64,000 bases of DNA from assembly GCA_964477815.1 (NCBI GenBank), contig CAYZEO010000002.1:13419-77418 (forward strand), read 5' to 3'. Positions 35,024-44,515 of the stretch are shown here, piece by piece. A program made the position numbers and the translations under genes. Under the pieces are notes generated by a model. The model saw nothing but the letters and a program-made list of their open reading frames with translations, was not told where the DNA came from and did no database searches. Every line of letters starts with the position of its first letter. Position 1 is the stretch's first letter. Source of the stretch: DAOVGZ01 sp964477815 (lineage in GTDB: Bacteria > Babelota > Babeliae > Babelales > Vermiphilaceae).

Positions 35024-36958
35024 ATGGCAAAAATCATAGGAATCGATCTAGGGACAACCAACTCGGTTGTTGCATTCATGGAAGGTGGATCTACAAAGAT
35101 TATACCAAATAAGCAAGGGGCAAACACCACTCCGTCTATGGTCGCCTTCACTAAAGACGGCAAACGTCTTGTTGGTGTGCTGGCAAAACGTCAGGCAGTA
35201 GCAAATCCAGAAAATACTGTTTTTTCGGCAAAGCGATTTGTCGGTTGTAAGTACGATCAAATGACCCAAGAGTTTGAGCATCTTCCTTATAAAACAGTAA
35301 AAAAGGCAAATGGTGACATCGCTCTTAAAATACAAGGCAAAGAACTATCACCAGAGGAAATTTCAGCAGCAGTATTGAGTCAACTCAAACAGGTCGCTGA
35401 AGACTATATCGGACAAAAAGTTGATTCAGCAGTTATCACTGTTCCTGCATACTTTAACGATGCACAGCGCCAGGCAACAAAAAACGCTGGTAAAATTGCT
35501 GGTCTTGACGTGAAAAGAATCATCAACGAACCAACAGCAGCAGCGCTTGCCTACGGATTTGATAAAAAGAAACGTGGAACCGTTGCAGTGTTTGACTTTG
35601 GTGGTGGAACGTTTGATATTTCTGTTTTAGAAGTCAGCGATGGATTAACTGAGGTGAAATCAACCAATGGTGACACACACCTTGGTGGTGACGATGTTGA
35701 CAAACGTTTGATCAAATATTTGGTTGATGAGTTCAAAAAAGACCAAGGTGTTGACCTTACCAAAGATGTCATGGCTCTTCAAAGACTTAAAGAAGCTGCT
35801 GAAAAAGCAAAAATTGAGCTTTCATCTATTCACGAAACAGAAATAAGTCTTCCTTACATCACAGCCGATGCTTCAGGCCCAAAACATTTGAACCTGAAAA
35901 TATCTCGAGCAAAACTGGAAGCCCTGTGTAGTGACATTTTTGAACGTCTTATTGAACCATGCAAAAAAGCAATTGCTGATGCTAAAATTTCAAAGGATCA
36001 GATTGATGAAATTATTTTAGTTGGTGGTTCAACCAGAATTCCAAAAGTTCAAGAACTAATCAAACAATTCTTTGGTAAGGAACCTAGCAAATCGGTTAAT
36101 CCAGACGAAGTGGTTGCAGCGGGTGCAGCAATTCAAGGCGGTGTGCTTGCAGGCGACGTGACAGACGTTCTTCTACTTGATGTTACTCCCCTTTCACTCG
36201 GCATTGAGACACTAGGCGGCGTTGTAACCAAAATGATTGAGCGCAATACAACTATTCCTACAGAAAAATCCCAGGTCTTCTCAACCGCTGAAAATAATCA
36301 AACAGCCGTTGATATAAGAGTATTTCAGGGTGAGAGAGAATTTGCCAAAGACAATAAATTACTTGACCAGTTCCGTTTGGACGATATTCCACCTGCACCA
36401 CGAGGAGTACCACAAATTGAGGTAACCTTCAAAATAGATGCAAACGGAATTGTAAACGTCTTGGCAAAAGATAAGGCAACTGGAAAAGAACAAAGAGTAA
36501 CCATCACAAATAGCAGTGGACTCAAAGAAGAAGAGATCGAAAAAATGGTACAAGATGCAAAACAACACGAGGCAGAGGATAAACAAGCTAAAGAGACCAT
36601 CGAAAAACGCAATCGCTTGGATGGAACTATCTTCCAAGTTGAAAAATCGCTCAGAGAGCACAAAGATAAGCTATCTGAAGATGATGTCAAGCAAGTAGAA
36701 GATTCTGTTCAAAAAGCAAAAAACGCGCTCAAAGAGCACGAAAACAACGGCGATGAACTACAAAAAGCAACTGATGAGTTAATGCAGGCATCATCCAAAA
36801 TCGGTGAAATTCTGTACAAAAAGCAGCAGGAAGAAGCAAAAGCTACCAACGCTAACGCAGAAGACGGTGCAGCAAACGACCAATCAAATTCTGCTTCTGA
36901 AGGAAATGGACAAGCACCAAAGAGCGATGACCCGATAGATGTTGAAGCTCAACAATAA
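35024..36958 (+). CDS. dnaK: Chaperone DnaK (Hsp70)
   Basis: DnaK is the ATP-dependent protein folding chaperone. The nucleotide-binding domain signatures are IGIDLGTTNSVVA, FDFGGGTFDISVLEV and ILVGGSTRIPKVQ. The substrate domain begins after LLLDVTPLSLGIETLGG. The 644 aa end in an acidic, Asn/Ser-rich tail (DDPIDVEAQQ), a variant of the usual EEVD-like bacterial end. There is no grpE or dnaJ next to it. A GC-rich hairpin follows. Confidence 0.97.
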   Translation: MAKIIGIDLGTTNSVVAFMEGGSTKIIPNKQGANTTPSMVAFTKDGKRLVGVLAKRQAVANPENTVFSAKRFVGCKYDQMTQEFEHLPYKTVKKANGDIALKIQGKELSPEEISAAVLSQLKQVAEDYIGQKVDSAVITVPAYFNDAQRQATKNAGKIAGLDVKRIINEPTAAALAYGFDKKKRGTVAVFDFGGGTFDISVLEVSDGLTEVKSTNGDTHLGGDDVDKRLIKYLVDEFKKDQGVDLTKDVMALQRLKEAAEKAKIELSSIHETEISLPYITADASGPKHLNLKISRAKLEALCSDIFERLIEPCKKAIADAKISKDQIDEIILVGGSTRIPKVQELIKQFFGKEPSKSVNPDEVVAAGAAIQGGVLAGDVTDVLLLDVTPLSLGIETLGGVVTKMIERNTTIPTEKSQVFSTAENNQTAVDIRVFQGEREFAKDNKLLDQFRLDDIPPAPRGVPQIEVTFKIDANGIVNVLAKDKATGKEQRVTITNSSGLKEEEIEKMVQDAKQHEAEDKQAKETIEKRNRLDGTIFQVEKSLREHKDKLSEDDVKQVEDSVQKAKNALKEHENNGDELQKATDELMQASSKIGEILYKKQQEEAKATNANAEDGAANDQSNSASEGNGQAPKSDDPIDVEAQQ

Positions 36959-36990
36959 ATCTTCAAACTTTGGGGGAAGGTAGGGAACTT

Positions 36991-37017
36991 GGGGTCCGGA
37001 TATAAATTCTGGACCCC
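36991..37017. terminator. Terminator between dnaK and the convergent DUF378 gene
   Basis: GGGGTCC / GGACCCC (36991-36997 with 37011-37017) has extra inner pairing. The outer flanks ACTTTGGGGG and CCCCCAAAG offer an alternative stem. No long T run follows directly, so strength is uncertain. Confidence 0.65.
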
Positions 37018-37043
37018 CAAAGCTTTATAAAAACTTTTTTATT

Positions 37044-37262
37044 TTAGCAGCTCTCACAATCTTTAAACATACCGGTGAAGAACATAACAACACTCAGAAC
37101 ACCAGCCAAACCAACGACGTACATGGTTGGTTTAATAAGCCAAGGCATTGTGACCATAAAAAGTTTAAACTGAAATAACCCCCATCCCATTGCGGTCAAT
37201 CCCCAGTTGATTGCACCAATAGCAGTTAGAAGCCACACAATAGTTCCGATGATCTTTTTCAT
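37044..37262 (-). CDS. DUF378 small membrane protein
   Basis: The 72-residue protein has the family pattern: KIIGTIVWLLTAIGAINWGLTAMGW, a second membrane helix and a short Cys-containing tail (MFKDCESC). DUF378 proteins have two membrane helices and no established function. AAGGAGAGC-type sequence lies just upstream of the ATG on the reverse strand. Confidence 0.85.
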   Translation of the reverse strand: MKKIIGTIVWLLTAIGAINWGLTAMGWGLFQFKLFMVTMPWLIKPTMYVVGLAGVLSVVMFFTGMFKDCESC

Positions 37263-37462
37263 CAGAGCTCTCCTTTAAAAATAAGTTAAGTGATGATACG
37301 ACAACGCGATAGAATAATTCACTACTAACACAATTTCTTTTTTCATGCAACATTCTCTAATTGCAGCTAAAAAACTACCGATTGAACTCCAGAGAAATTT
37401 CAAGCACACTGTAAAAGGATAAGATAAAAAAAGTCATCATCTTCTTGCAAGAAAGAAATAAA

Positions 37463-38575
37463 ATGAGCATTAAAGCCGGTCTTGTTGGACTACCAAATGT
37501 TGGCAAATCAACCCTTTTTAACGCCTTGACCAAGTCATCTATTCCGGCGGAAAATTACCCTTTCTGCACCATTGACCCACACGTCGCAATCACACAGGTA
37601 CCAGACCCCCGTCTAGATAAACTAGAAACGATTTACAACTCCAAGAAAAAAATTCCCGCAACGGTTCAGTTCGTCGATATTGCTGGCCTTGTCAAAGGTG
37701 CTGCTGAAGGTGAAGGTCTTGGGAACAAGTTTTTAAGTCATATTAGAGAAGTTGATCTTATTTTGCACGTACTTCGCTGCTTTGAAGATCAAGATATAAC
37801 ACATGAATCTGGAAAAATCGACCCGATCAGCGATTACGAAACAATTGTTTCCGAACTCATGCTCAAAGATCTAGAATCTATTGAAAAACGACTGGGCAAA
37901 TTTGTGCAACAAGAAAAAGGACTTCAGGGAAAAACAGCTGAACTGAAAGAGCTACATGATGAAAAACAACTTCTTATTTCCATAAAACAAGCACTTGAAG
38001 CCGAAGATGAAAAAAAGGTGCGCGAGTTGTACGTCAATACATCAATCAAAACGATTCCCCTGCTGAGTAGCAAAAACTTTTTAGTTATAGCCAACATTGC
38101 AGAAAATGAGATTGAAAACAATCGATATAAAGAAAATCCATACTATAAAGAACTACTTGCGAAATTCGGACCAGAAAAATTGATTCCCGTATCGGCTAAA
38201 ATCGAATATGAACTTTCACAACTTGATGAGCATGATGCTAACGAAATGATGGAAATGATTGGGCTCAAACAAAAAAGTTTAGACATTATCATTAGGCAAA
38301 CATATGCCAATCTTGGACTGATAACATTTTTCACCTGTGGCCCCAAAGAGGCCCACGCCTGGCCAATTCTAAACGGAACAACTGTTAGGCAAGCGGCAGG
38401 AGAAATTCACACCGATCTTGAACGTGGATTTATCTGTGCTGAGGTTTTTAACTGCAAAGATATTTTTGAACACAAAAGCGAAGCCAAACTGAAGGAAATT
38501 GGCAAAATTCGCCGCGAAGGACAAAATTATCTTGTCCACGACGGCGATGTGATTGTCGTCCGGTTTAATGTGTAA
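37463..38575 (+). CDS. ychF: Ribosome-binding ATPase YchF/OLA1
   Basis: This is an Obg-related P-loop ATPase that associates with ribosomes. G1 is GLPNVGKSTLFNAL, G3 FVDIAGLVKGAAEGEGLG, and the G4 position reads NIAE instead of NKxD, which in this family gives ATP preference. The C-terminal TGS domain has LITFFTCGPKEAHAWPILNGTTVRQAAGEIH. The start at 37463 (MSIKAGLVG) is used; an ATG 18 bases upstream adds six residues. At 370 aa it is complete. Confidence 0.95.
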   Translation: MSIKAGLVGLPNVGKSTLFNALTKSSIPAENYPFCTIDPHVAITQVPDPRLDKLETIYNSKKKIPATVQFVDIAGLVKGAAEGEGLGNKFLSHIREVDLILHVLRCFEDQDITHESGKIDPISDYETIVSELMLKDLESIEKRLGKFVQQEKGLQGKTAELKELHDEKQLLISIKQALEAEDEKKVRELYVNTSIKTIPLLSSKNFLVIANIAENEIENNRYKENPYYKELLAKFGPEKLIPVSAKIEYELSQLDEHDANEMMEMIGLKQKSLDIIIRQTYANLGLITFFTCGPKEAHAWPILNGTTVRQAAGEIHTDLERGFICAEVFNCKDIFEHKSEAKLKEIGKIRREGQNYLVHDGDVIVVRFNV

Positions 38576-38580
38576 TATTT

Positions 38581-40134
38581 TTATTTTTTCTTAAATGATT
38601 TTTTATACTGTTTAATTTCTTTAGATATATCTTTAATCATTTTATGCAAACCTAAAGATGTAGACTTTTTAAGAAGAAGAGCATCTAGCGGTTTCTTAAT
38701 AATGTTAAAAACAGCTTCTATTATAGATAAATAAACTTTGGCCATTATTGTTTGTTTATTTTCTTTAATAGTCTTAAGCCCCTGTTTCAAAAATGGCGGA
38801 ATTTCTGACAAGGGCACTTTTTCCAGCCCGCGAAAGGCTAAAATTCCTATTCTATCACAGAAATCACCCATTTTTTGCAATATATTTTTTTCAATTTTTG
38901 TGACTCTAATCCATTGTTTTGCCACATCATGAAGATTGCTTAAAAACTTCTCTTTCAGAATTCCTTTTAGTTCAATCTCGTCTTTTTCTAACTCAAATTC
39001 TCCCGAATCAATTTCTTGAAAAAAGAAAAGAAGCCAACTTAACTTCTTTTTATTTCTTTTGTACACCTTTTTTAATGCTGAGATAAGCTTCCTAGAAAGC
39101 TTTTTCATCCTCTCATCTATCGAATTGAGTAGTTTTTTCTTTTGAGAAAAAATATTTTTCTCTTTCTTTGTCAGAGGAATCATCCGGGACTCTTCAAATA
39201 TTTTTTCCTCAACTACCCACCCTTTTTCCCGTGTCGGGTCTAAAGCTAACTCAACTTTTTCAAGCAGATTCTTTATGTACGATTCAAGTTCATTAAGCTG
39301 CATCTTAATAGAATCTTGGCCAGAAACAAACTTTGAGTAAAGTTTCATAATTGCAGTGACTGTATTGCCACTTAATTTTATTTTTTGATACAACTTTTTC
39401 TTTGCTTTATCATCATACACCTTTTTTATGGCAATAAATGTGTCAACAACCTCCTTATCCACTTGATTTGTTAACCAAAAACCAAACTGTCGAGCAGCAT
39501 CAAGTCCGTCTTTATTATTTTTTTCTCTAAACTTTTTTCGTAGATTCAATAAACGTTTTTTTGCTTCATTATAAGAAGGAATGACTCCTTTTTTGAAACC
39601 CAACCACTCATAAATATCGTACCACTCAATCCCCTTAAGCCGCTCTGTATTCTTTTGTAGAGTCTCCTCGATTGCCTTCTTGTCCATCATCCTAAGCAGC
39701 GACATGAGAACTCCTTGGATACCATTCACTGTATAGGTTGAAGAATCGTAAATATCGGTAAAAATTAACTCACCACCCATTCCTCCAAGCAAGGCTTTCA
39801 CATCCCTAAAAAGTTTTTCTAATTTTGACTTCATACGTATGAGCTCATTGGACTTTGTTGCCACATCAAATCTCACCAAAGCAAGCTCTCTATATCGAGA
39901 ATGATAGTCCTTCAATTTTTTGAGTACAACATTTTTTTCCCACTTATTAATACGGCCAATAAAAGCGTTAAAATCTATAGGCTTATCTCTCTTCTTTTGG
40001 TAAATATCTTTTCTTTTTTCTTGGCTTTTTGGCAGATCGATTAGCTCCCACCCTTCCCAATCCTTCATTGAAAAAGAGGTAGAAAACACAGCAAACAACA
40101 AAACACTCAATACCAGTTTTCTGATTTCCATCAC
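38581..40134 (-). CDS. Large secreted Lys-rich coiled-coil protein, unknown
   Basis: 517 residues with a signal peptide (RKLVLSVLLFAVFSTSFS) and then almost entirely charged helix with long heptad stretches (about 50-120, 180-330 and 340-420). No cysteine-rich or catalytic motif was recognised. It lies convergently 5 bases from ychF and upstream of nothing but another secreted gene at 40190 on the same strand, so both may belong to a host-directed secretome. I do not recognise a family. Confidence 0.65.
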   Translation of the reverse strand: MMEIRKLVLSVLLFAVFSTSFSMKDWEGWELIDLPKSQEKRKDIYQKKRDKPIDFNAFIGRINKWEKNVVLKKLKDYHSRYRELALVRFDVATKSNELIRMKSKLEKLFRDVKALLGGMGGELIFTDIYDSSTYTVNGIQGVLMSLLRMMDKKAIEETLQKNTERLKGIEWYDIYEWLGFKKGVIPSYNEAKKRLLNLRKKFREKNNKDGLDAARQFGFWLTNQVDKEVVDTFIAIKKVYDDKAKKKLYQKIKLSGNTVTAIMKLYSKFVSGQDSIKMQLNELESYIKNLLEKVELALDPTREKGWVVEEKIFEESRMIPLTKKEKNIFSQKKKLLNSIDERMKKLSRKLISALKKVYKRNKKKLSWLLFFFQEIDSGEFELEKDEIELKGILKEKFLSNLHDVAKQWIRVTKIEKNILQKMGDFCDRIGILAFRGLEKVPLSEIPPFLKQGLKTIKENKQTIMAKVYLSIIEAVFNIIKKPLDALLLKKSTSLGLHKMIKDISKEIKQYKKSFKKK

Positions 40135-40189
40135 TCACTCTCAACATAAAAAAGTAAGAATCAACTGGTAAATTCTATAAAACAATACG

Positions 40190-41635
40190 CTATGAATTCA
40201 AGACTATTTGACGATCAAAAAGAATTTTTGGTCCAAGCACCTTCTTCGAACAAAAAACTACACTTGAACTTTTTGCAACACTCGAGAAAAAGCGTTGCAG
40301 ATTTTTCGCTCTTACCTTCTCATTTTCAAATACTTCAAGAACTTTTTTCGCCCATGGATCATTTATACGAGATTTGTTATTCAAAGAATCTGTAACATAA
40401 ATTCTGTTTTTCGTCCAAATAACTGGAAACCAGTGACCGCAAGTTCCACTATTTTTGTCACGACCACTCTTCATTGTGCCAACACAAAGAACAACTTTGT
40501 GATTTGAATCGCTCAACGCTTTTTTTACTGCGTTGCTAAACGACTCCCTATAAGGATCAAACTCTGTTCCCAACAATGAAGTATCTCCACAAACAACCCA
40601 GGAAACTTTACCTTTCAAACCTTTGAGAATCCCGTTGCTCTCTTCTTGACGAAGAATCACTTTAATCTCTCGCCCATCAAGATAATCTCCATCTAAACTA
40701 CGCCGACCAAGTTGAACAACACCTTTTTTATTATTCTCTTCGTTATTCTTAATCAAGTTCATATAGTTATCAGGAGAAACAACAATATCTTTAAGTTTTT
40801 TGCAATCAACATACTTATTGATCGTGTCAACAGAACAAAGACGTTTTTTCAAATTTTCTTTACTTATGTTTTTAATATGTGATCTGTAGTATCCATTTAT
40901 GTCATCGCTAGATTTTTTATTGCAACTATCTCTGATCAGATGGAGAAACATTTCTACATCACTTTTTTCTTGAAAGGAAAATCGCGCTCCCTTAAAAAGA
41001 GCCTCTTTTGAGGCTTTGCTTGCTAACAAACTGAAAACTTTTAAGTAAAACTGGGAAACCTTTTTCCCATCCAACCCAGATTCGTTAATGTCGGGGAAAC
41101 CGACAAGTTTTTTCCAATCATTATTGAGCGCAACCTTTAGGCGAAACTCTAATCTCCCTAAAATAATACGCTTACGCCAGCTACTACAAATATTCCCAAA
41201 AAACTGTTCAACCAGCCCGCGATCATCCAACTTTGTCGCAAGATTTTTTTTGCGCCGATTTTGTAATTGCTTATTGTCTTTGATCATCTCTTTCAATGAC
41301 TCGGGAATATCTTTTTTTTCAAGCGCTTTGACCAAACAGATGGCATCTTTTAACATGTTGTATCCACAGCTACCGGGCGTTCCTTTTTCAAACTGATTAG
41401 CCACAGAAAGCTGTACAATCTGCTTCCCCTTGTAATTTTTGCAATCGATAATTCCAACTTCGTTATCACCAATTTGTATTGTGCAGCTCTTTTTTTTAAA
41501 ACTCTTTTTCCCCCCCAAAAAATTCTTAATGTTTGGTTTCAGGAAACTAAACATTCCGTGCGCACACGAAACAGAAAAGAAAATGTGTACAAAAAAAATT
41601 GATAAAAAAAACAGGCGCTTCTTGACTCCACTCAT
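40190..41635 (-). CDS. Secreted putative cysteine protease (papain-like fold), 481 aa
   Basis: A signal peptide (RLFFLSIFFVHIFFSVSCAHG) precedes a mature protein with possible catalytic motifs: GSCGYNML with Cys about 90, GTCGHWFPVIW with His about 401, and YVTDSLNN with Asp about 416. The spacing of the His-Asp pair, about 15 residues on adjacent strands, resembles ULP1/C48 and other deubiquitinase-like enzymes. A helical insertion of about 300 residues separates Cys and His. GGAGG lies 8 bases before the ATG at 41635. The protease call is from motifs only. A secreted enzyme acting on host ubiquitin-like proteins is an attractive but untested idea. Confidence 0.5.
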   Translation of the reverse strand: MSGVKKRLFFLSIFFVHIFFSVSCAHGMFSFLKPNIKNFLGGKKSFKKKSCTIQIGDNEVGIIDCKNYKGKQIVQLSVANQFEKGTPGSCGYNMLKDAICLVKALEKKDIPESLKEMIKDNKQLQNRRKKNLATKLDDRGLVEQFFGNICSSWRKRIILGRLEFRLKVALNNDWKKLVGFPDINESGLDGKKVSQFYLKVFSLLASKASKEALFKGARFSFQEKSDVEMFLHLIRDSCNKKSSDDINGYYRSHIKNISKENLKKRLCSVDTINKYVDCKKLKDIVVSPDNYMNLIKNNEENNKKGVVQLGRRSLDGDYLDGREIKVILRQEESNGILKGLKGKVSWVVCGDTSLLGTEFDPYRESFSNAVKKALSDSNHKVVLCVGTMKSGRDKNSGTCGHWFPVIWTKNRIYVTDSLNNKSRINDPWAKKVLEVFENEKVRAKNLQRFFSSVAKSSSVVFCSKKVLGPKILFDRQIVLNS

Positions 41636-41702
41636 AACACAAACCTCCATTATCGCAACAATCTACCAGAATAGACTTATCATATTATAAATGACAAGTT
41701 TG

Positions 41703-42377
41703 TCAAATAGAAAACTCGCTTAACAACTCCTTAAGCATCCTCGTGTCATCACATTGTTTAATTGCATTGTTAACCGTTGCGTGAAAAAGATCATCCAATC
41801 GCTCAGGAACCCCCTCAAGCTTATCGAGCACCCGAACCAGCAAATTTGAGCCTTGCTCACCCTGCAGATCCGTGTATAAGATTTTTTTGGCTTCCTGCAA
41901 CAATTCCGAACGTATAGATTCAAATTCTTGCTTGGATATTATTCCCTCTTTGTCAAAATTCAAAAATTGAGCCAATCTGTGGTCATCAAGTCTTTTTAAC
42001 GCCTTTTCTAAAAGGTCTATCTGCAAATGAAGCAATCTTTTGTGAAGTGCGCATGATATTTGTCTCCGCTCTTGAGCTATTCTTTTTCTTCGGGCCTCCT
42101 GGGCAGCCTTCTCCTGCTTGCGAAACTCCATTTCAGCCAGCAAAAGCTCTTGCCCGTATCTATCGAACGAAACAGAATCGCCGTTGATTGTCCAAGCCTC
42201 TTTTTTTGCTCCATTGACAATGTCCTCTCTATAAACAAACACACTGTCGCCTATTGTTTCTTTTTTGTAGTAAACAGAGAGCTCTTCCACCGCCCTTGTT
42301 AGCCGAGCATGCACATAATATCCCTGAAAAAACACTAATATCCAACAGACGGCCAACAACCACCCTTTTCTTGCCAT
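41703..42377 (-). CDS. Secreted helical protein, unknown, 224 aa
   Basis: The ATG at 42377 follows GAGGAG and starts a signal peptide (WLLAVCWILVFFQGYYVHA). The mature protein has a short beta region (VYYKKETIGDSVFVYRED, AWTINGDSVSFDRYG) and then an amphipathic helical domain (FRKQEKAAQEARRKRIAQERRQ and on). The ORF extends 26 codons further upstream without a binding site. No family is recognised. It is third in the leftward row of secreted genes. Confidence 0.65.
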   Translation of the reverse strand: MARKGWLLAVCWILVFFQGYYVHARLTRAVEELSVYYKKETIGDSVFVYREDIVNGAKKEAWTINGDSVSFDRYGQELLLAEMEFRKQEKAAQEARRKRIAQERRQISCALHKRLLHLQIDLLEKALKRLDDHRLAQFLNFDKEGIISKQEFESIRSELLQEAKKILYTDLQGEQGSNLLVRVLDKLEGVPERLDDLFHATVNNAIKQCDDTRMLKELLSEFSI

Positions 42378-42445
42378 AATCACTCCTCGCAGATACTTAT
42401 CAATCACTACACTCCCTCTCTCCTTCAAGAAGTACGGGACATGAT

Positions 42446-42474
42446 TTGTCCACAAAAGTATGGTATCATATATT
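42446..42474 (+). promoter_or_regulatory. Probable promoter of the MerR-like/htpX operon
   Basis: TTGTCC (42446-42451), a 17-base spacer and TATATT (42469-42474) lie about 108 bases before the regulator's ATG. Confidence 0.6.
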
Positions 42475-42581
42475 CATAATGTTCGCATCACTCGAACTGC
42501 AAGGGATTTCGCTTCATTTAGAAAGAAACAACATGAAACGATTGTGCGGTGAAGTTTTTTAGAAGTGGAAAGTAAAAAACG

Positions 42582-43028
42582 ATGAAAAGAAAAAAGGGTT
42601 TTTATTCTATATCTGCGGTGGCAAAAATGTTTTCAATTCATCAGCAAACAATCCGTTTGTATGAAAAAGAAGGCCTTATTTGCCCAAAAAGATCCGAAGG
42701 TAACACGCGCCTTTTTTCTGAAGAAGATCTTGATCGACTTGAACAGATCATTCACCTGACTCATCAACTTGGCGTCAATCTTGCAGGCGTTCAGATGGTG
42801 CTGAAAATGCAAAAAAAAATGGAGAAAATGCAGAAAAAAATGAACACCCTTTTTGAAAATACTCAAAAAGAACTTAAACTTGAACAGAAAACCTCAGAAG
42901 AGGCGCTCAAGACAGGAGCAAAAGCATTAATAAGGATGAGACAAGAAAGCGACTGTAAAAATAAAGAAGGCGACGAAACAACAGAAATATTTGATATAGA
43001 CAGTTGGGAAGTTGATTACGAAGAATAG
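42582..43028 (+). CDS. MerR-family regulator, HspR-like
   Basis: The N-terminal winged helix reads YSISAVAKMFSIHQQTIRLYEKEGLICPKRSEGNTRLFSEEDLDRL, very close to HspR (heat-shock repressor) and other MerR proteins that respond without metal. A Met/Lys-rich coiled coil follows (MQKKMEKMQKKMN) and then an acidic tail. At 148 aa it has no effector domain. It lies 34 bases before htpX, so it probably regulates that operon, and dnaK is a further candidate target. No HAIR-type operator was identified. Confidence 0.82.
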   Translation: MKRKKGFYSISAVAKMFSIHQQTIRLYEKEGLICPKRSEGNTRLFSEEDLDRLEQIIHLTHQLGVNLAGVQMVLKMQKKMEKMQKKMNTLFENTQKELKLEQKTSEEALKTGAKALIRMRQESDCKNKEGDETTEIFDIDSWEVDYEE

Positions 43029-43062
43029 GTATTTCAAACCACTTTGTATGAGGGGACAAAAT

Positions 43063-43935
43063 ATGTTTTTTAACTGGATAAAAACCGCGGTGCTTCTTGC
43101 CGCACTGAGCGCCCTGCTATTATTTTTTGGATCTCTTTTTGGAGGACACGCGGGGCTGCAAATCGCCCTTGTTTTAGCACTTGTTATAAATTTTCTTGCT
43201 TACTTTTATTCCGAAAAAATAGTTCTTCGTCTGTATCGCGCAAAACCACTTGATGCCACACGATATGCAAACATTGTTGAAACAGTTCAAGAGTTGACGC
43301 AAAAGATGAATATTCCGATGCCAAAATTGTGGATGATCGATTCTCCGATGGCAAATGCTTTTGCAACAGGAAGAAATCCCAAACACGCATCAGTCGCCAT
43401 CACATCAGGGATAATAACTATTCTTGATGACCACGAACTACGAGGTGTGCTTGCACACGAATTGGCCCACATAAAAAATCGTGACATTTTGATTTCTACT
43501 ATTGCCGCAACCATTGCAACGGCAATCGGTTACTTAGCAAATATGCTGCACCATCTTGCATTTTGGGGAGCTCTTGGCGGAGGAAATAGTCGACGACGTG
43601 GATCAAACCCTCTTGTTATGATCTTGGTCGCTATTTTAATGCCAATTGCCGCAGCTCTCATTCAGTTAGCAATTTCTCGCTCCCGTGAATATTTAGCAGA
43701 TGAAACCGGTGCACGTTACTCAAAGGATCCTCTTGCCTTGGCAAGCGCACTTGAAAAGCTACACAGCGCAGCAAAACATACACAACAACCCCAAGATAAA
43801 AGCAAGGCAAGCACGGCATCACTTTTTATCGTCCACCCATTTTCGGGCAAGGGGATGTTGACACTATTCTCAACACACCCTCCAGTAAACAGTCGTATAG
43901 CACGTCTGAGAAAAATGTACGAAAAAATGTTTTAA
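43063..43935 (+). CDS. htpX: Membrane zinc metalloprotease HtpX
   Basis: This inner membrane M48 protease degrades damaged membrane proteins. Two N-terminal membrane helices (about 5-55) precede the zinc motif HELAHIKNRD, followed by further hydrophobic segments (about 145-215) and the third ligand in SREYLADETGAR. I chose the ATG at 43063 after GAGGGGAC; the longer frame overlaps the upstream gene. The 290 aa are typical. Linkage to an HspR-like regulator supports a stress role. Confidence 0.93.
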   Translation: MFFNWIKTAVLLAALSALLLFFGSLFGGHAGLQIALVLALVINFLAYFYSEKIVLRLYRAKPLDATRYANIVETVQELTQKMNIPMPKLWMIDSPMANAFATGRNPKHASVAITSGIITILDDHELRGVLAHELAHIKNRDILISTIAATIATAIGYLANMLHHLAFWGALGGGNSRRRGSNPLVMILVAILMPIAAALIQLAISRSREYLADETGARYSKDPLALASALEKLHSAAKHTQQPQDKSKASTASLFIVHPFSGKGMLTLFSTHPPVNSRIARLRKMYEKMF

Positions 43936-44006
43936 TATGAACATAAAAATTGTAAGGCTACTTTTGTCAAAGATTTCAGACGACACAATAAAGGAGGATC
44001 CAAAAG

Positions 44007-44477
44007 ATGAATGATGATTCATTCTTCACACCAGAATCTGACAACCAATTTGTCCTTTCTTACGAACTTATTTGTTTACTTCGATGGCTCATGGACCACG
44101 ATTCTGCCAAACTTAAAAAAATGGTGATGCATGCCCTCATGTCAGGGCTCAAAGATGAATTAGAGCGAAACAATCCACTTGATGATGCAACCACACTGGA
44201 AAATATTCAAGAGAGTATTATAGACTTTTTTGAAATGTTCGAAGCACTTCTTTTGGAGAGCACCAACGAACTTGCTATACAAAAAGCATTCGAGCAAGAC
44301 CTCATTCCCGCAATTGATCAAATTGACTCGACCGTTTGCGACGATGCAACAGTCCGAAGCAGTATCGAGAAGGCAACATCAGACATTGATAAACATCCAC
44401 AAAAAAATCCAAAAGAACTTTTATTTAAAGAACTACTTCGACGCTGGAAACCAAATAAAAAAAATGCATTAAATTAA
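44007..44477 (+). CDS. Acidic helical protein, hypothetical, 156 aa
   Basis: AAAGGAGGATCC precedes the ATG. The product is soluble and helical (YELICLLRWLMDHDSAKLKKMVMHALMSGLKDEL) with an acidic bias and no signal peptide. It is the last gene of the htpX run and is followed directly by a strong terminator. I do not recognise the family. Confidence 0.65.
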   Translation: MNDDSFFTPESDNQFVLSYELICLLRWLMDHDSAKLKKMVMHALMSGLKDELERNNPLDDATTLENIQESIIDFFEMFEALLLESTNELAIQKAFEQDLIPAIDQIDSTVCDDATVRSSIEKATSDIDKHPQKNPKELLFKELLRRWKPNKKNALN

Positions 44478-44507
44478 AAAAGAGCCGCAAAAAAGCGGCT
44501 CTTTTTT
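44476..44507. terminator. Bidirectional terminator
   Basis: AAAAAAGAGCCGC / GCGGCTCTTTTTT is a perfect 13-bp stem with a 6-base loop, with A and T runs on both sides. It serves the gene ending at 44477 and the convergent maf. Confidence 0.93.
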
Positions 44508-44515
44508 CTGCACTA

